Of a DNA stretch of 64,000 nucleotides, positions 53,801 to 61,487 are shown in pieces (position 1 is the stretch's first letter; every line of letters begins with the position of its first letter). The notes below the pieces were generated by a model that was given only the letters and a program-made list of their open reading frames with translations, was not told the DNA's origin and did no database searches. The position numbers were made by a program, and so were the translations under genes. The DNA is from Xenorhabdus budapestensis. Lineage in GTDB: Bacteria; Pseudomonadota; Gammaproteobacteria; Enterobacterales; Enterobacteriaceae. The stretch is taken from the NCBI RefSeq assembly GCF_002632465.1, contig NZ_NIBS01000017.1:21094-85093 (forward strand), given 5' to 3'.

Positions 53801-55042
53801 AGGGATAAATCAGCATCCATCGAACAGGGCAAACCGTGGCGGGCATGGCATTATGACAGGCAGGATGATCTGTGTCTGATGGAAGATCATTACCGTGGTT
53901 GGGTGGAATACCTGTATGACTCTGAAAGCCGACTGAAAAAAGTGACTAGCGTAGACAGCTTTGAAGAAATGCTGTGGTACGACCGTGCAGATAACCTGCT
54001 TGAACGTCCACAATCTATTATGGAAAAAGAGGCGGAAGAGAATAAACACCTGACACCACAGGGCGACAGGTTGACACACTGGAACCAGTGGCGTTATGAG
54101 CATGATGCGCATGGCAATGTGATTTCTCGTGGAACAAGCACCAATAACAAGCAAACCTATCGTTATGATGGTGATAATCGCCTGATTATCGCCGAAGGTA
54201 ACGGTATGAAGGCCAACTATCATTACGATGCGCTGGGTCGGCGTATTCGCAAGGTAGTCACAACATGGCCGACAGGCACACCTCAGCAGGAACAAACGGA
54301 TTTTGTCTGGCATGGACTGAAATTATTGCAGGAACGCAACGCCAATACAGGTAAAACCCAGACCTATTGTTACGAATCCCATGACAGTTACACCCCGTTA
54401 GCCTGTATTGTTGCCAAAGGCTCTATGCATGATTATTTCTGGTATCACGCGGATATCAATGGCGCGCCACTGGAAGTCACGGACGAAGACGGGAAAATTG
54501 CGTGGTCAGGAAAATATGATGCGTTTGGTGCGGTCAACAGCACCACAATGGCGTATTTTACCGATACGGAACGTTCACCGAAAAACTTTGACCAAAACCT
54601 ACGTTATGCAGGGCAATATTTTGACAAAGAAACGGGGCTGCACTTTAATACCTATCGGTATTATGCGCCGGAGATTGGGCGGTTTTTGACGCCTGATCCA
54701 ATAGGGTTGAACGGCGGAATCAATCTTTATCAGTATGCGCCGAATCCGATTACTTGGATTGATCCTTGGGGTCTCAGTAGTTTTATGGAGACCGTCGGTG
54801 GTTCAATCACAACTACAGGGAAAAAATTCCAAGGTGCTGAAATATATAAATTTAAGGATAAAGTGAAGGTAGGTGATGTTACCTTTAAGAAAGGCGATTA
54901 TTTTTATATAGATAATCTTCATAAAGACCACTATGAAACGTTCTCATCAAATGATAAATCCAAAGGCGTGTTTAACCTAGATGGTTCTTATAATGAGAAA
55001 AAGTCAGAGAAGGCAAAGAAAAGAAAAGGACCTGGGTGCTAA
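50888..55042 (+). CDS. PAAR-Rhs polymorphic toxin with colicin E3-like tip
   Basis: A 1384-aa T6SS effector. It has an N-terminal prePAAR segment and two membrane helices (about residues 18-70), a PAAR domain (about 85-170, with SGTITSGSTNVLINNKPAAI and DKTTCDAAVMTGSSNVIIGG), a DUF6531 start and many YD repeats (about 250-1280). The conserved core end is PDPIGLNGGINLYQYAPNPI with TWIDPWGL near 1290. The tip of ~88 residues contains GDYFYIDNLHKDHYETF and a Lys-rich end. D1342, H1345 and E1350 recall the D..H...E set of colicin E3/cloacin rRNases, with one extra residue before the Glu. The rRNase call is tentative. An EagR-like chaperone precedes it and an immunity gene follows after one base. 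Confidence 0.94.
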   Translation: MPEAARLGDTIGHSSAMAGLVAGTIIGSLISAAGGIAAGFLFVAGVAASCVGVGVLLIGLSIAVGMAADSLGNMARDACVSAGASSRSPSGTITSGSTNVLINNKPAAIAKRSMVVCNKEIGPRQMAQGSDSVFINGLPASRVGDKTTCDAAVMTGSSNVIIGGGTKTEAKITPEIPQLAYNISDATMFLAGFTSFGGAAYKALGALPKLFSKIPNAAKISKTLCRLSNLAVGASLVGIMSRPVEVIAGQKFLNDDDELDFVFEAEFPLYWQRSYLSSYQYDSVLGQGWNLFWESRLTRVEEGILWRNLSGDIIPFPDVPEGHRCFCPDAQSWLIHTEGGEWEIHDSGELVYYYIAFDNDGISRLSHIRDNVGNEQRFHYNDQHQMINITGCGGMNLHCDYAVIEIDGKTVSRLSRVWRELYNGQRIRLCHYHYDDNARLVGINHRSDHFQRQFGWTDHGIMAWHVDKRGLRCDYEWELTEDGLWRVISQKTNEGASYRLDYDDKNLIRTAHWYDGSHSIWVLNEEHQIIHCVDRNGTEHHILWDEFGLPNGYKDAEGHTRQGEWDKFGRLLSLTDGNGDKTQWQYQNDTDRLTFIFWPNGAEMSLDYDEFGRLISETSPLKHTIRFHYSPNTLRPYQRIDAKGGESRFMWNGQGQLIRHTDCSGQSSDWQYDNENRLSRFTNSLMEAVRYSYNDDGQLVLVTYPDGSTEQMDWDSADQLIHHQRNDNVSRAWEYNTLGQIVCTTDRLQRQVRYQYSPEGHLVQIENANGGRYLLNRDAEGRLIEEIRPDDTLIQYEYNVAGLLSTEKRMGDRVFRQPVRPAYLHYDAAGNLIKRETDTDSYQYQWDNMGRLLEANRVPNASGKQLGLLPNTISFEYDVLGRVIREQNGEDVIQFSYDEMDNLTELTLPQGDTLRWLYYGSGHLSAIRHNQQMITEFERDNLHRETSRTQGKLFQFREYDPLGRRISQYSVRDKSASIEQGKPWRAWHYDRQDDLCLMEDHYRGWVEYLYDSESRLKKVTSVDSFEEMLWYDRADNLLERPQSIMEKEAEENKHLTPQGDRLTHWNQWRYEHDAHGNVISRGTSTNNKQTYRYDGDNRLIIAEGNGMKANYHYDALGRRIRKVVTTWPTGTPQQEQTDFVWHGLKLLQERNANTGKTQTYCYESHDSYTPLACIVAKGSMHDYFWYHADINGAPLEVTDEDGKIAWSGKYDAFGAVNSTTMAYFTDTERSPKNFDQNLRYAGQYFDKETGLHFNTYRYYAPEIGRFLTPDPIGLNGGINLYQYAPNPITWIDPWGLSSFMETVGGSITTTGKKFQGAEIYKFKDKVKVGDVTFKKGDYFYIDNLHKDHYETFSSNDKSKGVFNLDGSYNEKKSEKAKKRKGPGC

Positions 55043-55043
55043 T

Positions 55044-55364
55044 ATGGGCAAAAATGTTAAAAGTTACCTTATGAAAAATAAGGATGACCTCATAAGTGGA
55101 ACATTCTGTTATAAGCTGTTCGAAGAAAGTATCTTTGATTCAGGATTGTTAATTGAACTGATTGATATGTCTAATAACTTTCTTAGAGAACATGATGATC
55201 ACGAAGTTATCCAACTATTAGAATGGATTATTGGGTGTGTTGACCAATGTTTTCTATCTCACAGTGATCACAATGATTATTACAAGATAAAAAACTATTC
55301 AATAGATATAGAAAGTAGCTGGCAAGAAGTTTGGAAAAAAGAATTAATGGACCTCTTGGAATAA
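55044..55364 (+). CDS. Putative immunity protein of the island 2 Rhs toxin
   Basis: A 106-aa acidic protein (MGKNVKSYLMKNKDDLISGT...). The ATG lies one base after the rhs stop, the typical toxin-immunity coupling. No signal peptide or membrane segment is present, which fits inhibition of a cytoplasmic nuclease. An acidic surface (REHDDHEV, HSDHNDYY, IDIESSWQEVW) would match the Lys-rich toxin tip. Family not recognised. A terminator hairpin follows. Confidence 0.75.
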   Translation: MGKNVKSYLMKNKDDLISGTFCYKLFEESIFDSGLLIELIDMSNNFLREHDDHEVIQLLEWIIGCVDQCFLSHSDHNDYYKIKNYSIDIESSWQEVWKKELMDLLE

Positions 55365-55379
55365 AATAAATTTGTAATA

Positions 55380-55414
55380 AAAAGCCGGAAGAGCCCCATA
55401 ATCTTCCGGCTTTC
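55380..55414 (+). terminator. Terminator after the rhs-immunity operon (repeat-related)
   Basis: AAAGCCGGAAGA...TCTTCCGGCTTT stem with a short loop, followed by CTTTGTAT. The stem sequence AAAGCCGGAAG is shared with the hairpins at 18491-18523 and 18920-18955 behind the other Rhs locus. Confidence 0.8.
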
Positions 55415-55952
55415 TTTGTATATAGAAAACCCCTAGCTGGGGGATACTAATTCATTCTTACCGTGGTGAATATCTATGCCACGTCAGCAGTACGGGTAAA
55501 AACGTTTTTTAATAAGCTGATAGTAAAAGAAAAAATCTCTTTAAAAAGTATGACTGTGCCGGAATCGTTCCTAAGGTCCGATAGGGCTAAATGGCGGGTT
55601 GAACTTGTATCGGTAGACGATGATATGAACCTCCAGCACAGATGGGAACAATTTCTGACATATTCGGGTATGGTATCCCTAACCCTTTTGGTTACCACAA
55701 CAAGTGAAAACTTAAAACATGGAATTACAAGAAATTATCAAGCAGACCAAACTCCTCAAGCCTAAAAACCAAAAAAAGATGAATGAGAACTTTCTTCATC
55801 TCATTGATCAAATTGAGAGTTCGTTAATATTAGAAGGACCTTACCGCTCCGATCTAGTTGTAAGGCCAACCGTCTTTTATGTATCGTAGGATAGTGTCAG
55901 GTCAAATCGCAGCTAATATATCTAAAACACCTCAAATATGCTCTTTCATTCT
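55415..55952. other. Unresolved stretch between rhs and defence modules
   Basis: Several short overlapping frames exist (a 100-aa frame at 55463-55765 and a 56-aa frame MELQEIIKQTKLLKPKNQKK... at 55719-55889), none with a convincing ribosome-binding site or recognised family. The stretch may be a remnant of a gene or mobile element between cargo modules. Confidence 0.35.
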
Positions 55953-57728
55953 CTAATTCCAAAGAGATTCAATATCAATATCGTCACTGTCTGGCCTACT
56001 ACCGTCAGGCATCTCATTGAATTGAACAACCATTGGGACATCGAATGATGTTCCTATAATTATCGAACAACCCTTTGAAAGGTTGGGAATCATTTGTCGT
56101 GAGAGTTCATCAAGTGAGCTAATAGTGTTCTCTAGCAACTTGAGGTCACGCTCATTGACTAAGCGATGAATAAAAAAATTGTGTAGCTGAGACATAATCG
56201 TAGGTGAGATATCTGCTGGCCTCTGGCTTGACAAAGTTAAGAAGAAACCAAATTTACGACCTTCTTTGATAATTTCCTCAAATAGCTCCAAACGATAATC
56301 CTTCCAACTTTCACTCTCACGACTCGATTGGGTCGACAGTATGTTATGAGCTTCATCAATTATCATGTGGAATGTTTGCTCTGGTGGACTCTGATTCATA
56401 ACCTTCTGCTTGTGTTCACCATAATAAAACTTAGCAAGCAAAAGTGGCATAACCTTCTTAATTTCTTGGTTAGTCCTTCGAAGTGATACCACTGACAGTA
56501 ACATGTTTGCTGGTTGTTCTTCTCCAACGTCAAACACACGATCTAGTGCTGTCAATGACGCTTCCACTCTCTTTAGTAGAGGTTGGATATGGTCGAACTG
56601 AACATAACCGCTAACGAGGTCAGAAAGAAGTTGAGTGTTGATTCTCAATTTTAACTCACTGAATGGCGATAACTCTCTAATGTTGATGCCGTCTACGTGT
56701 GCTTTGCAATGGATATTGTATGTAGAGTCATTATCACCACCATTAAAATACTCTAGTGTGTCTGGGAAATACAATTTAGGTTGTAGACCACCATACCAGC
56801 CCATTTCCCTAACTTTTTGCTCTAGGTCTTGGGAGCCAACAAGCTTTGCAATCTCTTCAATAAGAGCTACAAACTCTTTCTTTTGTGCGGTACTTGTGAG
56901 AGCACGCTTGATAGTTGACTGGACGTAATTCTGCAAGCTATCTGGATTGTCTTTGAACCTGTTTCGACCAGAAACTATCCGCTTTAAGAACGGCTTCTGA
57001 GTGTTCTCAGTTGCTTTGAACAAGATGCCGAATAATTCTTCATCCCAGAACACATCGCTAGTGAGTGGAAATTTATCGCCATCATCATTGCGAGTATCTA
57101 GTTGGTATACCTTCTTATGCTTGTCTTTCGGTATTAGCTGGTTATTTGTGTACTCTCCATTAAAGTCGATAACAACAAAGTGACTCTTGTTTATGAGCTT
57201 TTCCAGCTTATTGCGAAATAGCGTTGTGTATATGTTAGTCAGTGTATTAGATTTGCCACTACCAGTATTGCCGAAAATTCCTATATGAGTGTTGAATAGC
57301 TTTATCCAAGGTAGCGATATAGGTATTTCTTCAGTAAGCGTTTCACCGACAACGAAGTTGTCGTCAGGCTTTCCAAAGATAGATTTAACCTGAGTGTTAC
57401 TCATTAAATACGCGATATCACGGATCATTGGCAGGTGTTTTATGCCTTCATGGAATTCATTGAACTGGAAATGCCCAATTGGTACTAACTCAACTTTACG
57501 GATATAGCAGCCGCTCTCTTCGTCTTTCAGTCGTTCATCTAGGTATTCGCCTTGAACTCTAGCAACGATATCCTTGAACCCACGGCGAATTAAAATGAAC
57601 TCCTGGATCGATACACCGTTGAATTTTTCGCCGTTATAGAACAACGTCTCGTTGTTGGACTCTTCGTATAATTCTACAGTGATATTAGTGCCTTTAACTG
57701 AAATTACTTCACCAATTGCTATACTCAT
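55953..57728 (-). CDS. HerA-like ATPase of a SIR2-HerA (Nezha-type) defence system
   Basis: A 591-aa hexameric ATPase of the HerA/FtsK group. It has an N-terminal HAS-barrel-like part (1-110), Walker A in IGIFGNTGSGKSNTLTNIYT near residue 155, Walker B in FHMIIDEAHNIL near residue 460 and the downstream LSSQRPADISPTIMSQLHNF segment. Its ATG overlaps the stop of the SIR2 gene (ATGA). In described SIR2-HerA pairs the two proteins form one large complex that depletes NAD+ and/or cleaves DNA on phage infection. The order SIR2 then HerA and both sizes match. Confidence 0.92.
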   Translation of the reverse strand: MSIAIGEVISVKGTNITVELYEESNNETLFYNGEKFNGVSIQEFILIRRGFKDIVARVQGEYLDERLKDEESGCYIRKVELVPIGHFQFNEFHEGIKHLPMIRDIAYLMSNTQVKSIFGKPDDNFVVGETLTEEIPISLPWIKLFNTHIGIFGNTGSGKSNTLTNIYTTLFRNKLEKLINKSHFVVIDFNGEYTNNQLIPKDKHKKVYQLDTRNDDGDKFPLTSDVFWDEELFGILFKATENTQKPFLKRIVSGRNRFKDNPDSLQNYVQSTIKRALTSTAQKKEFVALIEEIAKLVGSQDLEQKVREMGWYGGLQPKLYFPDTLEYFNGGDNDSTYNIHCKAHVDGINIRELSPFSELKLRINTQLLSDLVSGYVQFDHIQPLLKRVEASLTALDRVFDVGEEQPANMLLSVVSLRRTNQEIKKVMPLLLAKFYYGEHKQKVMNQSPPEQTFHMIIDEAHNILSTQSSRESESWKDYRLELFEEIIKEGRKFGFFLTLSSQRPADISPTIMSQLHNFFIHRLVNERDLKLLENTISSLDELSRQMIPNLSKGCSIIIGTSFDVPMVVQFNEMPDGSRPDSDDIDIESLWN

Positions 57729-58903
57729 TTGACACCACCAACTACAGCTTCAGGCATAGGTTTGTTTAGTTTATTTACCGTGAAGTATTCATCATTGAAA
57801 AGTTTAAAATCTAATTTGCTATCTTCGGAGTAAATCAACTTAACATTTGGGTACTCTTTGAATATTTCCGACATCCTGTCTTTCGTTGACTCGTCATAGC
57901 ACATTACGTACATAGTCAATGACGGATTAGACAATGCTCGCTGTACAAGACTGAGAATGTGCTCGTCGGCAAAAGAGAAGCCGAAAGCAATTAAGTCTGA
58001 ATGAGGGCGTTCAAGCTCATAACTTAGGTGACGAAGAATCTGATAGTAAGCCTCTTCAAAGACGGTTTCATGAAACTTCCACTTTGTAGGGTTCACGATA
58101 GGCATCTTGTTATAGTCTTGCCAAAATTGCTTAGAACGAAGTTTCGTAAAATCTGTATGAGCTTCAAATACACTCAGGTCATTGAGCGATTTATTTGTAT
58201 CATAAAGAATCACCTTGCAAGCATCTAGAATATTATTTTCGTCTTGATTGAAGTCTATGTTGTAGCAGCTAGTACCGTAATTAAGTTCAATATCACCATC
58301 TTTGTTGCCTTTCATCCAATGTACTGAGCCGTGAGCATGCAGAAGGTTTACTTGAGGAAGAAACTGTTCGTGACGGTCAAACACGCCTTTATTTACGATA
58401 CGGTTATTGAAATTTCTTGTGTGGAAAGTACGCGCTTGAAAACCAGTGCTACCATCATTAACTTCGAACTGAGATGTTCTTTCTGCCATCAACTCTTCGC
58501 TAGCGATTTCAAAGCAATTATCGTAGTTAGTTGTGAAAATGTTTGCTTTTTTGGCTGACGGTTTTTGCTTGTTTAAGACGTGAATCAAAGTGGTCATGAA
58601 CCGTTTATATTCTTGAATGACGCTTTCTTTACGTTGCGGTCTAGGAGAAGTCGGAATACCTCTAGCTGGAACTGAAGGTAAACCAGACTTAATACATTCT
58701 CGGTAGTACAACATGAACAGCAGTGTTGTCATTCCTTCGTTGCTTTCATATTTTTTTGCAAGTGTCTCGAACGTGCACTTACTACCATCTAGCCCCTTTA
58801 TCTCTAGTGCTAACGTCGGTAGAAAACCATGTGAAGCACCAGCACCGACAAGAAAGTTCAGATTATGATCGTAGATTTGATGTAAGTTAAATTCAGCAGT
58901 CAT
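57725..58903 (-). CDS. SIR2-like NADase of a SIR2-HerA (Nezha-type) defence system
   Basis: A 392-aa SIR2-family protein. NAD-site motifs are LNFLVGAGASHGFLP (Gly-rich loop) near residue 18, ANIFTTNYDNCFEIA (TTNYD) near 125, LLHAHGSVHWMKG with the catalytic His near 200, and LIAFGFSFADEHIL near 320. Such proteins degrade NAD+ when the partner ATPase complex is triggered by phage. It is the first gene of the pair, reading left, and couples to herA by 4 bases. AT-rich DNA upstream (58904-59220) should hold the promoter. Confidence 0.92.
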   Translation of the reverse strand: MTAEFNLHQIYDHNLNFLVGAGASHGFLPTLALEIKGLDGSKCTFETLAKKYESNEGMTTLLFMLYYRECIKSGLPSVPARGIPTSPRPQRKESVIQEYKRFMTTLIHVLNKQKPSAKKANIFTTNYDNCFEIASEELMAERTSQFEVNDGSTGFQARTFHTRNFNNRIVNKGVFDRHEQFLPQVNLLHAHGSVHWMKGNKDGDIELNYGTSCYNIDFNQDENNILDACKVILYDTNKSLNDLSVFEAHTDFTKLRSKQFWQDYNKMPIVNPTKWKFHETVFEEAYYQILRHLSYELERPHSDLIAFGFSFADEHILSLVQRALSNPSLTMYVMCYDESTKDRMSEIFKEYPNVKLIYSEDSKLDFKLFNDEYFTVNKLNKPMPEAVVGGVK

Positions 58904-59226
58904 TTAAATCTATTTCCAAGAATAAGTCATGTCGATAGAAAGACTGAATAGCCACCTAATCAGAAAACACAGGTTGGCTACACAGATACAAAACTTAACA
59001 CATATTGATTCATTAGCTAAATTTGGTCAAAGAGAAAAGCTAAAGCGTATAATATCTTGAGGGATAAAATGAGGCTGATAAAACTAGTCTTATTATGAAG
59101 TTATATGTTACGGATTAAATTCCAATTCACCCGTAACATAAGCTGTTGATCTTACTCACCACAGCCGCTAATATTCCACTTACACTAATGATCCATCGCC
59201 TGTCAGGATCGCCTTCGGGTGGCGAA
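58904..59226. other. AT-rich promoter region of the SIR2-HerA operon
   Basis: About 320 bases with no ORF or hairpin of note. It contains the leftward promoter of the defence pair and ends where similarity to the island 1 structured block begins. Confidence 0.4.
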
Positions 59227-59980
59227 AGAAAACTCCTGTAGCCTGAAAGGGAGAGCAAGAATTGCGGTACATCTGCCCACCTTTGGAAGCAGATATTGCC
59301 AAGACATCTAAACCCTCGTCTGGCAATGAAGGTCTCTTAAACTAATAGATAGCCCAAAAGGATATCTTTATCTGGTTACCTAAGTGTATTGAGCGTGGAT
59401 TCATACACTGGCGTTTCAAATCAACATAAATCCTATTTCTCTTCAATGAACAACAGGATAGCTTTTGCGTATCTGTTCATACTTTTATCTATCCCTGTTT
59501 GAATTATTCAACAGACAATTTTTCTACAGCTAATCCATCAACATGACTACCGTTTGACACTGAACTTTGCGGCATTTCGCTGTGCCTGCGGGCATTTCAA
59601 CGTCTACACAATTTTTTCTGACTGTTCACAGAACGCAAGGCGTCACTTTTTGCGGATTTACCGCTGAAAGTGACGCCGCAACTAAAGGGCAACACAACTC
59701 TGACAGGCTCACGCCTGCTTCACCACACAGTGAATCTGACACTGCATTTTTAGATTGAAAAGGAGAACTTGACGATATCGAGGCTGGCTTTTTTGCCGGT
59801 GGGGATGACCTGCACACGCAGGCGGCAGTACCGTGTACTCAACCGATACCCCGCAATACCTCAACCTGCGTTCACTCTGGCGCACAGATATTCGTCAAGG
59901 GCAAAACCGGTGTTTTCTGTTTTGCCGTACTGACGCGCGCCAGAGATCGCATATCGTTGGGTATCGATAGGGAAAATGAG
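59227..59980 (+). other. Conserved structured noncoding block upstream of recombinase (island 2)
   Basis: Counterpart of 37853-38603. It has the same hairpins: CTCCT/GGGAG (59233-59253, now with a U-G pair), ATCTGC/GCAGAT, TTGCCAAGAC/GTCTGGCAA and the 11-bp GGCGTCACTTT/AAAGTGACGCC (59639-59677), whose inner GCGG/CCGC is fully paired here and G-U paired in copy 1. A 63-codon frame at 59567-59758 starts only with TTG, resembles Icd/ash-like phage ORFs and ends with the TGA shared by both copies. Confidence 0.65.
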
Positions 59981-60850
59981 ATGAGTCGATTGATTAAAGA
60001 ATTAAAGTTTTTTGCCCGACAAGGTGGTGGTAGTCATAAAACCTGTCATGATCGCATTCGGATTGCTGGGCGTTTGGGTGCTTTGTTATTGAGCCTGAAT
60101 ATTCAGATTAAAAGCCTCAATAATCTGAAAACCAAACATGTAGAGCATTACGTTGATGCCCGTTTATCTCAGGGGGTCACCAAGCGCACAGTACAAAATG
60201 AAATGTCCGCACTGCGTAATATCTTCCGCATGGCAGGCCGGGAAAAATTGGAAACTTCGCCCCGTTTAAGTAATCAAGCATTGGGATTAAGCGGAACCAG
60301 CCGCGCTGGGACAAAACAAGCGATCTCTGATGCCATGTTTCAGATGGTTTATCAGAAGGCGCTTGAACGTGATGCCGGATTTGCCGTCACATTGAAACTT
60401 ACTCGTTTGATGGGCTTACGTTCTCAGGAAGCGGTGCAGTGTAGTGCTTCGTTGAAAAGCTGGCGGAAACAATTAGAGCAGCCAGAACCAAAACTGCATG
60501 TTGTCTTCGGTACAAAAGGCGGCCGACCAAGACAAACCTGTGTACTGAATGTTACAGCGGTAAAAGAAGCTGTAGAACAGGCAATTGCCATTGCAGAGCA
60601 ACGTGACGGCAGGTTGATTGATAAGCCGGATCTCAGGCAGGCCATGAACTACTGGCGAGCACACACCACAAAAATTGGTTTAACCGGTTGCCATTCTCCC
60701 CACAGCCTGCGCTATGCGTGGGCGCAGGATGCTCTGGTGTTTTACCAACAAAATGGTTTTAGTCGTCAGGAAGCTCGAGCATTGGTTTCAATGGATTTAG
60801 GTCATGGTGATGGTCGCGGGCGGTATGTAGAACGAGTTTATAGCCGTTAA
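59981..60850 (+). CDS. Second tyrosine recombinase of island 2 (integrase_1 type)
   Basis: A 289-aa homologue of the island 1 protein at 38604, about 90% the same. Start MSRLIKELKFFARQGGGSHK follows GATAGGGAAAATGAG; in-frame sequence upstream is not conserved. It keeps Arg in LMGLRSQEAVQC, HxxR in SPHSLRYAW, His in DLGHGDGRGR and Tyr in YVERVY. Conservation in both islands while the cargo changes implies a backbone role (inversion, dimer resolution, transfer or cargo exchange), none of which can be read from the sequence. Confidence 0.88.
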   Translation: MSRLIKELKFFARQGGGSHKTCHDRIRIAGRLGALLLSLNIQIKSLNNLKTKHVEHYVDARLSQGVTKRTVQNEMSALRNIFRMAGREKLETSPRLSNQALGLSGTSRAGTKQAISDAMFQMVYQKALERDAGFAVTLKLTRLMGLRSQEAVQCSASLKSWRKQLEQPEPKLHVVFGTKGGRPRQTCVLNVTAVKEAVEQAIAIAEQRDGRLIDKPDLRQAMNYWRAHTTKIGLTGCHSPHSLRYAWAQDALVFYQQNGFSRQEARALVSMDLGHGDGRGRYVERVYSR

Positions 60851-60903
60851 ACTTAGTCGTTCAGTTATTGAGTAAGCTAAAACAATCAGTTAAAGTATTC
60901 TCG

Positions 60904-61079
60904 CCATTGGCACAATCCAATGGTCAAGGCGTCGCGGCCTTGAATGATCAACCCACTGGTAGGAAATTTCTACCAGTGTGCCTGTTATCGCCTTTTCAAT
61001 GGTGGTTCAGGCAGGGAAGGCATAGCCTTGCCGGAATGGTTGATCTCCGGTCCGCGAACCCTGTCTGAATCACCACCAT
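60904..61079 (+). ncRNA. Candidate structured RNA between recombinase and ner-like gene (island 2)
   Basis: Hairpins CCATTGG/CCAATGG (60904-60923), TCAAGG/CCTTGA, CACTGGTAG/CTACCAGTG (60954-60978) and a closing stem ATGGTGG (60999-61005)/CCACCAT (61073-61079) continued by TTCAGGCAGGG (61006-61016)/CCCTGTCTGAA (61059-61069), enclosing AAGGC/GCCTT (61017-61029). Stem changes relative to island 1 keep pairing. Confidence 0.7.
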
Positions 61080-61109
61080 CAATATTAATTAATGGAAGGG
61101 GTAACAGGA

Positions 61110-61385
61110 ATGAATGACAATATTAGAAATGATTGGCATCAAGCCGATATAATTGCTGCGCTACGTAAGCGTGGTACAACCTTAGCGGCTGTTTCCCGTG
61201 AAGCGGGACTTAGTTCATCGACATTAGCAAATGCATTCAGTCGACCGTGGCCTAAAGGCGAATGGATAATTGCGAATTATCTTGGTATACATCCTTCGGA
61301 AATCTGGCCTAGTCGGTACTTTGATATGTACGGCCAATTTATTGAACGTAAGGTTCGTAAAGTTTCAAAACTAGAAGATGTATAA
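61110..61385 (+). CDS. Ner-like winged-helix regulator (island 2)
   Basis: A 91-aa Ner/SfsB-family protein, MNDNIRNDWHQADIIAALRK, then LSSSTLANAFSRPWPKGEW and LGIHPSEIWPSRYF. The start at ATG 61110 follows GGAAGGGGTAACAGG, the same leader as in island 1; the in-frame sequence from 61092 is this leader. It is a close homologue of the gene at 39732. The C-terminal tail after SRYF differs. Confidence 0.9.
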   Translation: MNDNIRNDWHQADIIAALRKRGTTLAAVSREAGLSSSTLANAFSRPWPKGEWIIANYLGIHPSEIWPSRYFDMYGQFIERKVRKVSKLEDV

Positions 61386-61404
61386 TTTAAAGAAGCATGT
61401 CGTA

Positions 61405-61440
61405 GTGGGGTAATTTATCACCCCACAGATTCTTTAGCTT
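61405..61440. terminator. Convergent terminator hairpin after the ner-like gene
   Basis: GTGGGGT (61405-61411) and ACCCCAC (61420-61426) with an 8-base AT loop, then AGATTCTTT. It lies between two converging genes and may serve both. Confidence 0.55.
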
Positions 61441-61487
61441 TTCAAATATCCAAATTACGGTTATTTTTTATTCTGATAAAATTTAAA

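Noticed and set aside
55463..55765. 100-codon frame on the + strand
   Set aside because: No ribosome-binding site, no recognised family, and competing frames on both strands. Described as unresolved DNA.
55719..55889. Small 56-aa gene MELQEIIKQT...
   Set aside because: Weak start context and no homology that I can recognise; too little support.
59567..59758. 63-codon frame resembling Icd/ash-like phage proteins
   Set aside because: It has only a TTG start and the island 1 copy has TTA at that place. Kept as part of the conserved block, not as a gene.
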